From Pseudomonadota bacterium (lineage in GTDB: Bacteria > Pseudomonadota > Alphaproteobacteria > Rhodobacterales > Rhodobacteraceae), in NCBI GenBank assembly GCA_020161655.1, contig JAIUPC010000008.1:1-64000 (forward strand): a DNA stretch of 64,000 nt. The letters run 5' to 3'. Positions 45,332-54,487 of this stretch are shown in pieces. The position numbers and the translations under genes are program-made. The notes beneath the pieces are model-generated. The model was not told the origin of the DNA, made no database searches, and was given only the letters and a program-made list of their open reading frames with translations. Position 1 is the stretch's first letter, and every line of letters starts with the position of its first letter.

Positions 45332-46336
45332 ATGGCACGGGAACACCGCTCAGAACCGCCAGATATCCAGGGCTGCTGCGCCGGCAATGCCCCGCGAACG
45401 GGGCATTCCGGGGCGGCGCTGGCCGGTGTGCCGAAGCTGACGCTGCCGCACGATCGGATCAGGATGCAGGCCGAGGCGATCTGGCTTCCCGATGCCGAAA
45501 GCTTCATCGGCACCGACAGGCCCGTCATCCCCGGCGACGGCGAGGGGCCTTGCCGGTCAACGCGCGTTGCGGCCTTCGGCCTTGACCGGGTCGCCGTCAG
45601 CAATCGCCGGTTCGCCGAGTTCATCGCCGCCACCGGCCATGTCACCGACGCCGAGCGTTTCGGCTGGAGCTATGTGTTCCACCTTCTCCTTCGCGATGCC
45701 GACCGGCACCCGGCCCCGCAGGGAACGCCGTGGTGGCGCGGGGTCGAGGGGGCGGCGTGGAATGCGCCGGAAGGCCCCGGCAGCACCATCGAAGGGCGCG
45801 AGGATTTCCCCGCCACCCATGTCTCATGGAACGATGCCACCGCTTTTGCCGCATGGGCCGGCGGCCGCCTGCCGACCGAAGCGGAATGGGAACGCGCCGC
45901 CCGCGCCGGGATGCGCGACCCGCGCTATCCCTGGGGCGACGCGGAACCGGACGACACCACCACGCCTTGCAACATCTGGCAGGGCCGCTTCCCGGTGGTG
46001 AACACCGCCGCCGATGGCTGGCTGGCAACGGGTCCGGTCGACGCCTTCGCCGCCAACGCCTTGGGATTTTACAACCTCGTCGGCAATGTCTGGGAATGGT
46101 GCGCCGACCCGTTCCGCGTGACCGAGCCGACGCTGGCCGGCCGCGCCCGCGACGCCATGGCCCTGGCCGAGAATGAGCGGACGCAGAAGGGCGGGTCCTA
46201 CCTCTGCCATGCGAGCTACTGCCACCGCTACCGCATCGCCGCGCGGGCGGGCCGGTCTGCCGACACCTCGGCCGGGCATTCCGGCTTCCGCATGGCCTGG
46301 AACGCGGCCGACCGAGCTACAACCCCGGCCGGGTGA
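45332..46336 (+). CDS. formylglycine-generating enzyme (sulfatase-activating)
   Basis: FGE oxidises a Cys in sulfatases to formylglycine. The 334-residue protein has the whole fold: 'VSNRRFAEFIAATGHVTDAE', 'THVSWNDATAFAAWAGGRLP', 'TEAEWERAARAG', 'NLVGNVWEWCADPF' and the active site 'GGSYLCHASYCHRYR' with C292 and C297 at the exact five-residue spacing of the catalytic, copper-binding Cys pair. The opening contains 'GCCAGNAP', common in bacterial FGEs. No sulfatase gene lies in the window. A convergent gap of 41 bp separates it from the ABC transporter operon. Confidence 0.9.
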   Translation: MAREHRSEPPDIQGCCAGNAPRTGHSGAALAGVPKLTLPHDRIRMQAEAIWLPDAESFIGTDRPVIPGDGEGPCRSTRVAAFGLDRVAVSNRRFAEFIAATGHVTDAERFGWSYVFHLLLRDADRHPAPQGTPWWRGVEGAAWNAPEGPGSTIEGREDFPATHVSWNDATAFAAWAGGRLPTEAEWERAARAGMRDPRYPWGDAEPDDTTTPCNIWQGRFPVVNTAADGWLATGPVDAFAANALGFYNLVGNVWEWCADPFRVTEPTLAGRARDAMALAENERTQKGGSYLCHASYCHRYRIAARAGRSADTSAGHSGFRMAWNAADRATTPAG

Positions 46337-46377
46337 AGGCCGCGGGCGGGCGCATCGGCCTGCCCGCGCCGTATGGC

Positions 46378-47499
46378 TCACGCCGCTGTCGCGGCCAGCA
46401 GCTTAAGGTCGATCCGGCGCTCGAAGGCCTTGCCGTCGCCATCGAAGAGATGGCAGTCGGCGGCCATCAAGCCCACCGTGACCGGGGCGTCGACCGTGAC
46501 AGACTGGCTTCCCGGCAGGACAACGCAGAAGAAATCCGTCTCCTGCCCCGGCAGGGTCACGTAGGCGATGGTCTGCTGGCCCAGACGCTCGACAACCGAG
46601 GGGGCGATTTCCATCGACGCATCGCCTGCGCCAAGCCGGATATGTTCGGGCCGGATGCCAAGAAGAAGCGAGGCGCCTTCGATCCCGGCGCGAGGCGTGA
46701 CCGGCAGGGTAAGGCTCTGGCCGTTGAAATCGACCGTGACGCCCGCCGCGCTGGTACCGGTGCATTTGACCGGCAAAAGGTTCATGCGCGGATTGCCGAT
46801 GAAGCCGGCGACAAAGGTGTTGTCGGGCTTGTGATAAAGCTCGAGCGGCGCGCCAACCTGGGCGATGTGGCCGGCATTCAGGACGACGATCCGGTCGGCC
46901 ATGGTCATGGCTTCGACCTGGTCGTGGGTAACATAGATCATCGTCGCGCCAAGCTGCTTGTGGAGGCGTGTCAACTCGATCCGCATGTCGGCGCGGAGCG
47001 AGGCATCGAGGTTCGACAAGGGTTCGTCGAAGAGGAATATCTCGGGCTCGCGGACGATGGCGCGGCCGATGGCGACGCGCTGGCGCTGTCCGCCTGACAG
47101 CTGGCCGGGGCGCTGCTGCAACCGCTGGTCGAGATGCAGGATCGCGGCGGCCTTTTCTACCTTCTGCCGGATGACGTCGTTCGAGGCGCCCTCGACCCTC
47201 AGGGGGAAGGCGATGTTCTCGAAAACGGTCATGTGCGGATAGAGCGCATAGCTCTGGAACACCATCGCGATGCCGCGCTTGACCGGCGCGAGGTCGTTCA
47301 CCCGCTTGCCGTCGATCACGATGTCGCCGGCGCTGGTGTGTTCAAGTCCGGCGATCATCCGCAGAAGCGTGGACTTGCCGCAGCCCGAGGGGCCGACGAA
47401 GACGATGAATTCGCCCTCGCTGACGTCGAGGTTCACGCCCTTGACGACTTCGATCATGCCGAAGGTCTTGACGACATTCTTCAGGGAAAGCTGCCCCAA
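46378..47499 (-). CDS. sugar ABC transporter ATPase (MalK/UgpC type)
   Basis: The 373-residue ATPase has Walker A 'FVGPSGCGKSTLLRMIAG', the Q-loop 'VFQSYALYPHMTV', signature 'QLSGGQRQRVAIGRAIVREP', Walker B 'IFLFDEPLSNLDASLR', the H-loop 'IYVTHDQVEAMTMADR' and a C-terminal TOBE regulatory part. This is the CUT1 (oligosaccharide) class. Last gene of the minus-strand operon begun by the Gfo/Idh gene. Confidence 0.95.
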   Translation of the reverse strand: MGQLSLKNVVKTFGMIEVVKGVNLDVSEGEFIVFVGPSGCGKSTLLRMIAGLEHTSAGDIVIDGKRVNDLAPVKRGIAMVFQSYALYPHMTVFENIAFPLRVEGASNDVIRQKVEKAAAILHLDQRLQQRPGQLSGGQRQRVAIGRAIVREPEIFLFDEPLSNLDASLRADMRIELTRLHKQLGATMIYVTHDQVEAMTMADRIVVLNAGHIAQVGAPLELYHKPDNTFVAGFIGNPRMNLLPVKCTGTSAAGVTVDFNGQSLTLPVTPRAGIEGASLLLGIRPEHIRLGAGDASMEIAPSVVERLGQQTIAYVTLPGQETDFFCVVLPGSQSVTVDAPVTVGLMAADCHLFDGDGKAFERRIDLKLLAATAA

Positions 47500-47563
47500 G
47501 GCGTTGTCTCCTCACGGGATTAGGGCTCCCGGCCGCACCAGGGGGCGCGGCCGGGACAATGGC

Positions 47564-48781
47564 TTACTTGTACTGCTCGAGATCGGCAGCCGCCTTCTTC
47601 AGCGCATCCGCCGGTTCGGCGGTGCCGGTCACCACCGACTGCACAAGCTCGATCATGACGTTCTGCAGACCCTTGTAGTCGGTGAACAAGGGCTCCGGCC
47701 CGCCATAGGCGATGCCGTCGATGTAGGGCTTCCAGAATGGCGTGGTCGCCAGAAGCTCATCCACCTGCGGCATCGGACGCAGGGGGGTGAGGCCAGCAGC
47801 AGGCGACATCTCGTACTGGATCTGGATGTCGGGCGAGGTGATGTACTTGGCGAACTCGATCGCCTTGTCCTCGACGCCCGAACCCTTGAAGACCGCGAGC
47901 GAGTCGGTGATGAGAAGCGTGCCCGGACCGGTGGCCGAGGGGCCAAGCGGCAGGGTGGTGACGCCCCAGTTGATCTTGGTCTCGGCGAGGCGCATCGCGG
48001 CGCCGACCGAGGCCTGGATCATGCCGACCTTGCCGTCAAGGAAGATCGCCCGGATCTCGTTCTGCTCGTAAGCGGTTGCGCCTTCGACCGAGAAGGGGGT
48101 GATGTCCTTGTAGGCCTGAAGCGCCGCGAGGTTCTCAGGGCTGTCGAGGGTGACGTTGCCCTCGGCATCGATCACCGAACCGTTGTTGGTGTAAACCCAG
48201 TGCAGGAACTGGTGCATCGTGTTGTCGAAGGTCTTGGCCGGCAGGCCGTAGCCCGCGATTCCGGTCTTTTCCTTGATGGTCTTGGCCATCTCGATCTCTT
48301 CCGCCCAGGTGGTCGGCGGCTTTTCGGGATCAAGCCCGGCCTGGGTGAAAAGGTCCTTGTTCCAGTAGAGCGCCTTGGTCGAGAAGGCGATCGGCACGCC
48401 CCACTGGGTGCCGTCGATGGTCACGGTATCGACGATATGCGGGTAGTAGGCGGCCTTTTCCTCTTCCGTCATCGGCACTTCGACGATGAGGTCGTTGCCG
48501 GCGAACTCCTTCAGCGTGCGGGAACCGACATAGGCGAGCCCGGCGGGCGAGCCGGCGGCGGCGAGCGTGGTGGCCTTGTCCTGGCACTGTTCCCAGCCGA
48601 CAACTTCGACAGCGATCTTGAAGTCGGGGTTCTTGGCGTCCCAGTCGGCGATGGCCTTTTCGTGGACCGGGTCGATCTTGTCGCCGCAGTAGATCCACGA
48701 GATCTCCGCCGCCAGCGCCGGCAAGGCGGTCGTACCCGCCAGAACCGCGCCGATCAGGCTTTTCTTGAACAGACTTTTCAC
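47564..48781 (-). CDS. extracellular sugar-binding protein of the ABC transporter
   Basis: The 405-residue protein has a cleavable signal peptide ('SLIGAVLAGTTALPALAAEI', cleavage after about residue 25) and the bacterial extracellular-1 fold with 'GVPIAFSTKALYWNKDLFTQ', 'FLDGKVGMIQASVGAAMR' and 'EFAKYITSPDIQIQYEMSPA'. It brings the substrate, probably an oligosaccharide or amino-sugar conjugate, to the two permeases. Unlike most such operons the binding-protein gene comes fourth, after the permeases. Confidence 0.93.
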   Translation of the reverse strand: MKSLFKKSLIGAVLAGTTALPALAAEISWIYCGDKIDPVHEKAIADWDAKNPDFKIAVEVVGWEQCQDKATTLAAAGSPAGLAYVGSRTLKEFAGNDLIVEVPMTEEEKAAYYPHIVDTVTIDGTQWGVPIAFSTKALYWNKDLFTQAGLDPEKPPTTWAEEIEMAKTIKEKTGIAGYGLPAKTFDNTMHQFLHWVYTNNGSVIDAEGNVTLDSPENLAALQAYKDITPFSVEGATAYEQNEIRAIFLDGKVGMIQASVGAAMRLAETKINWGVTTLPLGPSATGPGTLLITDSLAVFKGSGVEDKAIEFAKYITSPDIQIQYEMSPAAGLTPLRPMPQVDELLATTPFWKPYIDGIAYGGPEPLFTDYKGLQNVMIELVQSVVTGTAEPADALKKAAADLEQYK

Positions 48782-48805
48782 GTCAAAGGCTCCCTGTTGT
48801 TGAGG

Positions 48806-49675
48806 TCATTGTTTTATCGCGCCGGCGGTCAGCCCGCCGACGAGATGGCGTTGCAGGAAGAAGATGATGATCAGCGCCGGGGCGATGCCCACGAAGCTGG
48901 CGGCCATCAGCTCGTTCCAGATCACCTCCTGCTTGCCGAAATAGGCGAAAAGGCCCACCGGCAACGGCATGTATTCGGTCTTGGAATTGAAGGTCAGCGC
49001 GAAGATGAACTGCTGCGAGTAAGCACCAATGAAGGTCACGATGGCGACGACGATGATGCCGGGCATGGCGATCGGCAAGATCACGCGGCGGAAGGTGTAG
49101 AACTGGCTGGCGCCGTCCATGTAGGCGGCTTCATTCAGCTCGGTCGGGATGCGCATCATGTAGGTCCGCAGGAGCCAGATCGCCGAGGGTATGAGGAAGG
49201 CGACGCCGGGCACGATCATCGCGAAGTAGGTGTTGAGAAGGCCGAGCGTCCGCATCAGCCGGAACAGCGGAATCAGGAGCACCGCGCCCGAGAACATCGA
49301 CACCGCGAGGAAGGCCGCAAGCACAAGCCCCATGCCGCGGAAGTCGAACCGGGCGAAGGCATAGGCCGCGGGCACCACGAGAAGAAGCACCAGGGTCGTC
49401 GCCACGGTCGAGATCAGGAACGAGTTGAAGATGTAGCGCGCAAAGCCCGGCACGCTTTCCCACATCGACACATAGGCGGCGAAGCTGCCGTTTTCGGGCC
49501 AGAAGCGGTAGGGCGACGAAAAGAGCTGCGCGAGCGGCTTCAGGCTGACGAGAAATCCCTCGATGAAGGGCGACAGCAGGAAGAAGAGAAAGACGAAGAT
49601 GCCGAGATAGATCAATACCGTCTCCCACCAGGTATAGCGGTCGATCATCGTGCGCGTGTCGTTGTCGCGGGCCAT
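48806..49675 (-). CDS. ABC transporter permease, MalG type
   Basis: The 289-residue protein has six membrane helices and the ATPase-docking EAA loop 'NEAAYMDGASQFYTFRRVIL' with 'PIAMPGI' after it. The N-terminus includes 'WWETVLIYLGIFVFLFFLLSPF'. It forms half of the channel. It lies 8 bp after the partner permease and 24 bp before the binding protein. Confidence 0.93.
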   Translation of the reverse strand: MARDNDTRTMIDRYTWWETVLIYLGIFVFLFFLLSPFIEGFLVSLKPLAQLFSSPYRFWPENGSFAAYVSMWESVPGFARYIFNSFLISTVATTLVLLLVVPAAYAFARFDFRGMGLVLAAFLAVSMFSGAVLLIPLFRLMRTLGLLNTYFAMIVPGVAFLIPSAIWLLRTYMMRIPTELNEAAYMDGASQFYTFRRVILPIAMPGIIVVAIVTFIGAYSQQFIFALTFNSKTEYMPLPVGLFAYFGKQEVIWNELMAASFVGIAPALIIIFFLQRHLVGGLTAGAIKQ

Positions 49676-49683
49676 GCTGCGCC

Positions 49684-50568
49684 TTATGCCTTTTCAGTGG
49701 CCGCAAGGCGGCGGGTTACACGGAAATAGGCGATGCAGAACAGCGACAGGAAGATGCAGATCACGACTGCCCGCGCCGCGCCTTCGCCGTACTTCTTTGA
49801 TCCGATGGCGGTCTGGTAGGTGTCGATGATCATTGTCGTCGTCTGCCCCGAAGGACCGCCGCGGGTGAGGATCCAGATGATGTCGAAGCTGTTGAAGGTG
49901 GCGATCAGCGACAGCATCGACATGGTGATGATCGCCGGCGCCATCAGCGGCAGGGTGATGCGGCGGAACCGCATCCAGCGGCTGGCGCCATCGGTCCAGG
50001 CGGCCTCGTAAAGGTCTTTCGGGATCGACTGGATCGCGGCGAGGAAATAGATCGTCACCATCGGCACGCCGATCCAGACGTCGGTGACGATGGTCGCCCA
50101 ATAGGCCGATGAGCCGTAGGCGAGGAAGGCGACCGGCCCGTCCACCAGCCCGAAGCGCTGCAGAAGGCCGGAGATCATCCCGAACTGGCCGTTGTACATC
50201 CAGCCCCACATGAAAATGCCGATGGCCATCGGCACGATCCAGGGCGGCATCGTGAGGATGCGGAAAAGATGCCGCCCCGGAACCGCGGCGTTGAGGAGGA
50301 CAGCGCCGCAGGTGCCGATGACCATCTTCAGGAGGACCGAAAAGAAGGTCCAGGTGAAGGTGCGCAGGATGACTGTCAGGAAGGTGTCGTTGAAGATCTT
50401 CGTGTAGTTCCGCCAGCCCACGTAATTCGTGAGCTTCTTAAGCGAGGCATCGGTGAAGGACAGCCGGAAGGTCTCGATCAGCGGCCAGGCGACGATGATC
50501 GTCACATAGATGATCGCCGGAGCCAGAAGGGCCCAGGCGAAGATCATGCTCGACCGGTTCTTGATCAT
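49684..50568 (-). CDS. ABC transporter permease, MalF type
   Basis: The 294-residue protein has six membrane helices and the EAA loop 'YEAAWTDGASRWMRFRRITL' with 'PLMAPAI'. The opening 'FAWALLAPAIIYVTIIVAWP' is usual for the first permease of a CUT1 pair. It is 2 bp from the end of the Gfo/Idh gene, so the operon is continuous. Confidence 0.93.
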   Translation of the reverse strand: MIKNRSSMIFAWALLAPAIIYVTIIVAWPLIETFRLSFTDASLKKLTNYVGWRNYTKIFNDTFLTVILRTFTWTFFSVLLKMVIGTCGAVLLNAAVPGRHLFRILTMPPWIVPMAIGIFMWGWMYNGQFGMISGLLQRFGLVDGPVAFLAYGSSAYWATIVTDVWIGVPMVTIYFLAAIQSIPKDLYEAAWTDGASRWMRFRRITLPLMAPAIITMSMLSLIATFNSFDIIWILTRGGPSGQTTTMIIDTYQTAIGSKKYGEGAARAVVICIFLSLFCIAYFRVTRRLAATEKA

Positions 50569-50570
50569 CC

Positions 50571-51728
50571 TCAGGCGGCCCTGGTGTGGAAGGCGTTGTC
50601 GTAGCGGTCCCAGATCGGGCGCAGGTCGATCACCTGCTTGGTGCGCCGGGCATCATCCATCGCGAAGGCGAGGATGCCGGCCTCAAGCGCGTCGAGCGTG
50701 GAGACCGGCTGGACGATGCCCTTCATCGCATAGTCGACGATCCCCGCCGCCATCTCTTCGTCGGCCCCGTAATGCTGCGACAGGGCGGTGGCCTTGTATT
50801 CCTTTTCAATGACGCGCTGCTCGGTCAGGACATCCGTTACCTTGAAGAAGCCGCGGATGAAGTCGCCCTCTGCCTGGCCCCTCGTGCCGAAGGCGGCAAA
50901 GCGGCGGAACTGGTCGGGGGCGTTCAGGTTGGTGTGGAAGTTCATGCCGACGCCATTGGCATATTCGATGATCGCCACCTGGTAGTCGATGATGTCGGCA
51001 TCGGTGTCGAAGACCTTGTCCGACCCGTTCCAGCCCGTGGGCTTGCGGTGGTACATGCTCATGTCATTGATGCCGTAGGTCCGCGGATCATTCGCCGGAA
51101 TGAAGTTCCTGCGGCCGCCAAAGCTCGCCACCCGTTCGGGCCGGGCGCCGATCAGGCTGTTGTAAAGGTCGAGATCGTGGCAGCATTTTTCCAGCAGGAA
51201 GCTGCCGGACCATTTTTCGTACCGGCGCCAGTCACGCATGAAGAAGGCGCCGTGGTAGGGGTAGATATGCTCGGCAGCCTCGATGGAGAGGAGCTTGCCA
51301 AGAAGGCCGTCGTCCCGCGCCTTCAGAAGGTCGCGGTAAAGCGGGGCGTAGCGCAGGACCAGCCCGACGGTCAGGCGGTCATGTCCGAATTTGCCAAGGA
51401 GGCCGGCCAGCGCATAGGTCTGGTCAAGGCTGGCGACGATGGGCTTTTCGGAAAAGACCTTCAGCCCCGCCTCAAGCCCGAGCCGGATGTGGTCGAGGTG
51501 CAGGTGATTGGGCGAGCCGATCATCAGAAGGTCGAAGCCGCCGGCGCGGATCAGGTCTTCGGGCGTCTCATGGGCCTTGCCGGCAGAGATGCCGTGCTTT
51601 TGCAGCGTCTCCATCCCGGCGGGGGCCGGATCGACGTAGCCAACAATGCGGAAGTCAGGGCAGACTTCGTGAAAAACATGGCCAAGGTAGCCGAGGCGAT
51701 AGCCAAGACCGATGATTCCGACTCGCAT
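50571..51728 (-). CDS. Gfo/Idh/MocA-family oxidoreductase
   Basis: The 385-residue protein has the Rossmann start 'VGIIGLGYRLGYLGHVF' and 'VFSEKPIVASLDQTYALA' with the family's Glu-Lys-Pro, then 'GSFLLEKCCHDLDLYNSLIG' with the catalytic His-Asp region. Members oxidise or reduce sugars and inositols with NAD(P). First gene of the transporter operon; its start codon lies 15 bp from the palindrome at 51743-51759. Confidence 0.88.
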   Translation of the reverse strand: MRVGIIGLGYRLGYLGHVFHEVCPDFRIVGYVDPAPAGMETLQKHGISAGKAHETPEDLIRAGGFDLLMIGSPNHLHLDHIRLGLEAGLKVFSEKPIVASLDQTYALAGLLGKFGHDRLTVGLVLRYAPLYRDLLKARDDGLLGKLLSIEAAEHIYPYHGAFFMRDWRRYEKWSGSFLLEKCCHDLDLYNSLIGARPERVASFGGRRNFIPANDPRTYGINDMSMYHRKPTGWNGSDKVFDTDADIIDYQVAIIEYANGVGMNFHTNLNAPDQFRRFAAFGTRGQAEGDFIRGFFKVTDVLTEQRVIEKEYKATALSQHYGADEEMAAGIVDYAMKGIVQPVSTLDALEAGILAFAMDDARRTKQVIDLRPIWDRYDNAFHTRAA

Positions 51729-51742
51729 GCGGCACCCCGAAC

Positions 51743-51759
51743 AAGAAATTGATTTTCTT
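51743..51759. promoter_or_regulatory. palindromic operator candidate 1 (AAGAAA-N5-TTTCTT)
   Basis: AAGAAA TTGAT TTTCTT is a perfect 6-bp inverted repeat, 15 bp upstream of the Gfo/Idh start codon, in an AT-rich 168-bp gap. The same GAAA...TTTC word occurs before the two other transcription units of this locus (55008-55021 and 55081-55095). RpiR-family regulators bind such AT-rich palindromes; assignment to the local RpiR protein is inference. Confidence 0.6.
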
Positions 51760-51896
51760 AAACTGGCCGATCAGAGCCGGTACGTCAACGAATTTTCATC
51801 CGCTCCAGATTGTTTATGTAATTTGTTTTCATCGACCGCAAACGCCCCCCCTTTCCCGGCGTTGCCGAGGTTGCGGGCGGGCGCCGGGGCGCGCCG

Positions 51897-52982
51897 TTAC
51901 CAGACCGTGCCGCGCGCCGCGACAGGTTCAACCCGTGTCACGACGCCGCCGCGATGAAAGACCATCCGGTCAAAGAGGTTCGACACGACGCAGGTATGGT
52001 TCGGTATGACCCGCACCATTTCGCCAACCTCGGGCAGTGGCGCGGTGCAGGCGGAAAGATCGACGACGCCATGTTCCTCGGACAAGGAGACGATGCGCGC
52101 ACCCGGCAGGCCCTCGATCTCGCCGTGGTCGGGAAACCCCAGCAGGTCCGAGGTCAGCGCCTTCGACCCGGCATCGAGTACTGCCCGGACAGGCGTCGGA
52201 CGCGAGACTACGGTGGCAAGGACATGCATCGCCAGATCACCATGCGTGCATTCTCCGGCACGCACCATCGAACGGTCGTTGTAGACATAGGTCCCGGCGC
52301 GATGTTCCGTCGCCGAGGGCACGAGATGCGCCTTCCAGATGTCGGGGCTGCCGCCGTTCGAGCGGATGGGGCAGTCGATCCCGTTGGCGGCCAGAAGCGC
52401 CATTGCCGCCGACAGGAAGGCCTCCACCCGCTCCGCCCCGCCGACGGCGGGATAGGTGAGAAGGCCGTCAAAGCGCAGGCCCGGCGCGGCGGCGATGCGT
52501 TCAGCCAGCGCCAGCGCCGCCTCGGGTGACTGCACCCCGACGCGACCGCCGCCGGTATCGCATTCGATCAGCACCCGGAGCGGCTTTGGCCCGGCAAAGG
52601 CCGCGGCGAGGCCGGCGACCGTGACCGCGCTGTCGGCCACGACGCGCAAGGACGCGACCCGGTCGTTCAGCGCCTTCAGCCGGACAAGACGCGCCGGGCC
52701 GAGGATGTTGTAAGTAATAAGGATGTCCTGAAACCCGGCATCGGAGAAAACCTCTGCTTCAGTCAGTTTCTGGCAATTGATGCCCACGGCCCCGGCTGCA
52801 AGCTGCGCCTCAGCCACGGCTGGGATCTTGTGGGTCTTGACATGCGGCCGGAAGGCTAGGTCATGCGCCGTCATGTAGGCCTGCGCCCTCGCAATATTCG
52901 CGGCGAGCCGGTCCTCGTCGATGACGGGCATCGGGGTCGCGATCCGCGACAGGCTTTCCCCCACTTCGGGCCATGGGAACAT
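51897..52982 (-). CDS. D-threonine-aldolase-like PLP enzyme (alanine-racemase fold)
   Basis: The 361-residue protein is of the D-TA/D-serine-dehydratase family: PLP Lys K49 in 'FRPHVKTHK', 'LIECDTGGGRVGV', 'RAGTYVYNDRS' and the metal-binding His-x-Cys near the C-terminus ('NHTCVVSN', H329 and C331). Family members split D-beta-hydroxy amino acids to glycine and an aldehyde or dehydrate D-serine. The start overlaps the mlrC stop (TGATG), so the two are coupled. Confidence 0.85.
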   Translation of the reverse strand: MFPWPEVGESLSRIATPMPVIDEDRLAANIARAQAYMTAHDLAFRPHVKTHKIPAVAEAQLAAGAVGINCQKLTEAEVFSDAGFQDILITYNILGPARLVRLKALNDRVASLRVVADSAVTVAGLAAAFAGPKPLRVLIECDTGGGRVGVQSPEAALALAERIAAAPGLRFDGLLTYPAVGGAERVEAFLSAAMALLAANGIDCPIRSNGGSPDIWKAHLVPSATEHRAGTYVYNDRSMVRAGECTHGDLAMHVLATVVSRPTPVRAVLDAGSKALTSDLLGFPDHGEIEGLPGARIVSLSEEHGVVDLSACTAPLPEVGEMVRVIPNHTCVVSNLFDRMVFHRGGVVTRVEPVAARGTVW

Positions 52983-54484
52983 CACGCCTCGCTTCCGAAC
53001 GGGTCGGCCATGCGCGGCCAGATGTCCTTGCGCACGAGCCGGTAAGGGTTGGTCGCCGGATCATTGGGATAGGGCTTTCCTGCCGAGCAATAAAGGATTT
53101 CCGACGCTATAGGCTGAAATGCCGCATAGAAATGGTTGGTCGACTTGATGACGAGGATCTTCTGCGCGCGGGGGTCGATGCCAAGTGCCGAGAAGAGCGA
53201 CGGATCGAAGCTTTGCGCGCGGACGGTGTTCAGGATCACCTCGACCCCGGTTTCCAGCCCTTCCGGGGTCAGGAGCGCGATCCGCGCCGCCGGGCCGAAG
53301 GGCGCGAGGCTTTCGCCGAAGTTCATCTCGGCATCCGGCGCCAGCGTGACGATGCGGACAAGGGCATCGCAAGGCTCTCCGGTCAGGGGCGCCGACTTCG
53401 CGCCGAAACGGAGGTTGAGTTCCGCGCCCTCGCCGGCGACGAAGCAAAGCTGTACCGCGATCGGGTCCCATATGGTGCCGACCGCCACGCCCTTGGCGCC
53501 CTGCGCCAGAAGTTCCTTCAGGATCACGGTCGCATCCCCGGCGGTGCCGCCGCCAGGATTGTCCCAGACATCGGCGATCACCACAGGATGCGCCGTCGCG
53601 GCCATCGCCCGGGCGACCGCCTCCAGTTCGTCGATCTGCGGCATCATGTGCCGGCCACGGTTGGCGAAAAGCTCCCGCCCGAGCCGCTCTGCCAACTCGG
53701 CCCCAAGCGCGGGGGCGTTGTCAGTCACCGCGATCATCCTTGTCCCCATTTCAGGGACGTCGCCGGCCATGAAGCCGTGGATGGCGGAGAGGGACAGGAG
53801 CCGCGGGGTGTCACGCTCCAGCGCCATCATGCGGTCGACGAAGCCGCGCATCGGCTGGCGCGAGGTCGGAAACACGTCGATCATCCGGCAATCGAAAACC
53901 GACATGACCGGCTTCACCCGGCGTTCGATCGTGTCGACGACGATCCGCCACAGATCCTCGGCCCGGTCGACGAAGTCGGTATGCGGAAACTCCTTGAAGA
54001 CCACGAAGAAATCCGCCGCCGCCACCCGCTTTTCCGTCAGATGCGAATGTGGGTCGAGTTCGGCGCAGACGAGGATATCCGGCCCGACGATACCCCGCAC
54101 CTGGGCCAGAAGATCGCCTTCGGGGTCGAGATAGCCCTGCGCCACCATGGCGCCGTGAAGGCCAAGGACAACCGCATCGACGGGCAGTGCCGCGCGCAAC
54201 TGGCCGAGGATCTCATCGCGGAGCGTCTCATAGGCGCCGCGCGCCACCAGTCCGGCCGGGTCGGCCCAGGCGGCTGTCCCCTCGATCAGCGTCCAGCCCT
54301 TTTCGGCGCAGACCTTGCGCCCGACGGTGATCGGCGCGGTGCAAAGCGTCGGCGTTGCCGGATGCTGACCGGGCGGGGCATAGAGCGAATCCTCGAAGCC
54401 TTTCCGGTCGATCACGATCGGTGCGAAGGTGTTGGTCTCGGTCGCGAGAGCCGCCACGAAGACGCGCCGGTGGGCCGCGGTCAT
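52982..54484 (-). CDS. M81-family metallopeptidase, MlrC-like (copy 1)
   Basis: The 500-residue protein belongs to the MlrC family named after microcystin degradation. Visible blocks are 'ALATETNTFAP' (first His/Glu-type metal region), 'VLGLHGAMVAQGYLDPEGDL', 'ELDPHSHLTEKRV' with the His pair, 'DVWDNPGGGTAGDATVIL' and 'ILVIKSTNHFYAAFQPIA'. The MlrC from sphingomonads cleaves linear peptides with D-amino acids, but most family members have unknown substrates. It is 3 bp after the NTF2-like gene and overlaps the PLP enzyme. Confidence 0.85.
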   Translation of the reverse strand: MTAAHRRVFVAALATETNTFAPIVIDRKGFEDSLYAPPGQHPATPTLCTAPITVGRKVCAEKGWTLIEGTAAWADPAGLVARGAYETLRDEILGQLRAALPVDAVVLGLHGAMVAQGYLDPEGDLLAQVRGIVGPDILVCAELDPHSHLTEKRVAAADFFVVFKEFPHTDFVDRAEDLWRIVVDTIERRVKPVMSVFDCRMIDVFPTSRQPMRGFVDRMMALERDTPRLLSLSAIHGFMAGDVPEMGTRMIAVTDNAPALGAELAERLGRELFANRGRHMMPQIDELEAVARAMAATAHPVVIADVWDNPGGGTAGDATVILKELLAQGAKGVAVGTIWDPIAVQLCFVAGEGAELNLRFGAKSAPLTGEPCDALVRIVTLAPDAEMNFGESLAPFGPAARIALLTPEGLETGVEVILNTVRAQSFDPSLFSALGIDPRAQKILVIKSTNHFYAAFQPIASEILYCSAGKPYPNDPATNPYRLVRKDIWPRMADPFGSEA

Positions 54485-54487
54485 CGG

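Noticed and set aside
47270-49729. Plus-strand open frame of 819 codons across the ABC transporter genes
   Set aside because: Antisense shadow of the ATPase, binding protein and permease; low-complexity charged product with no domain.
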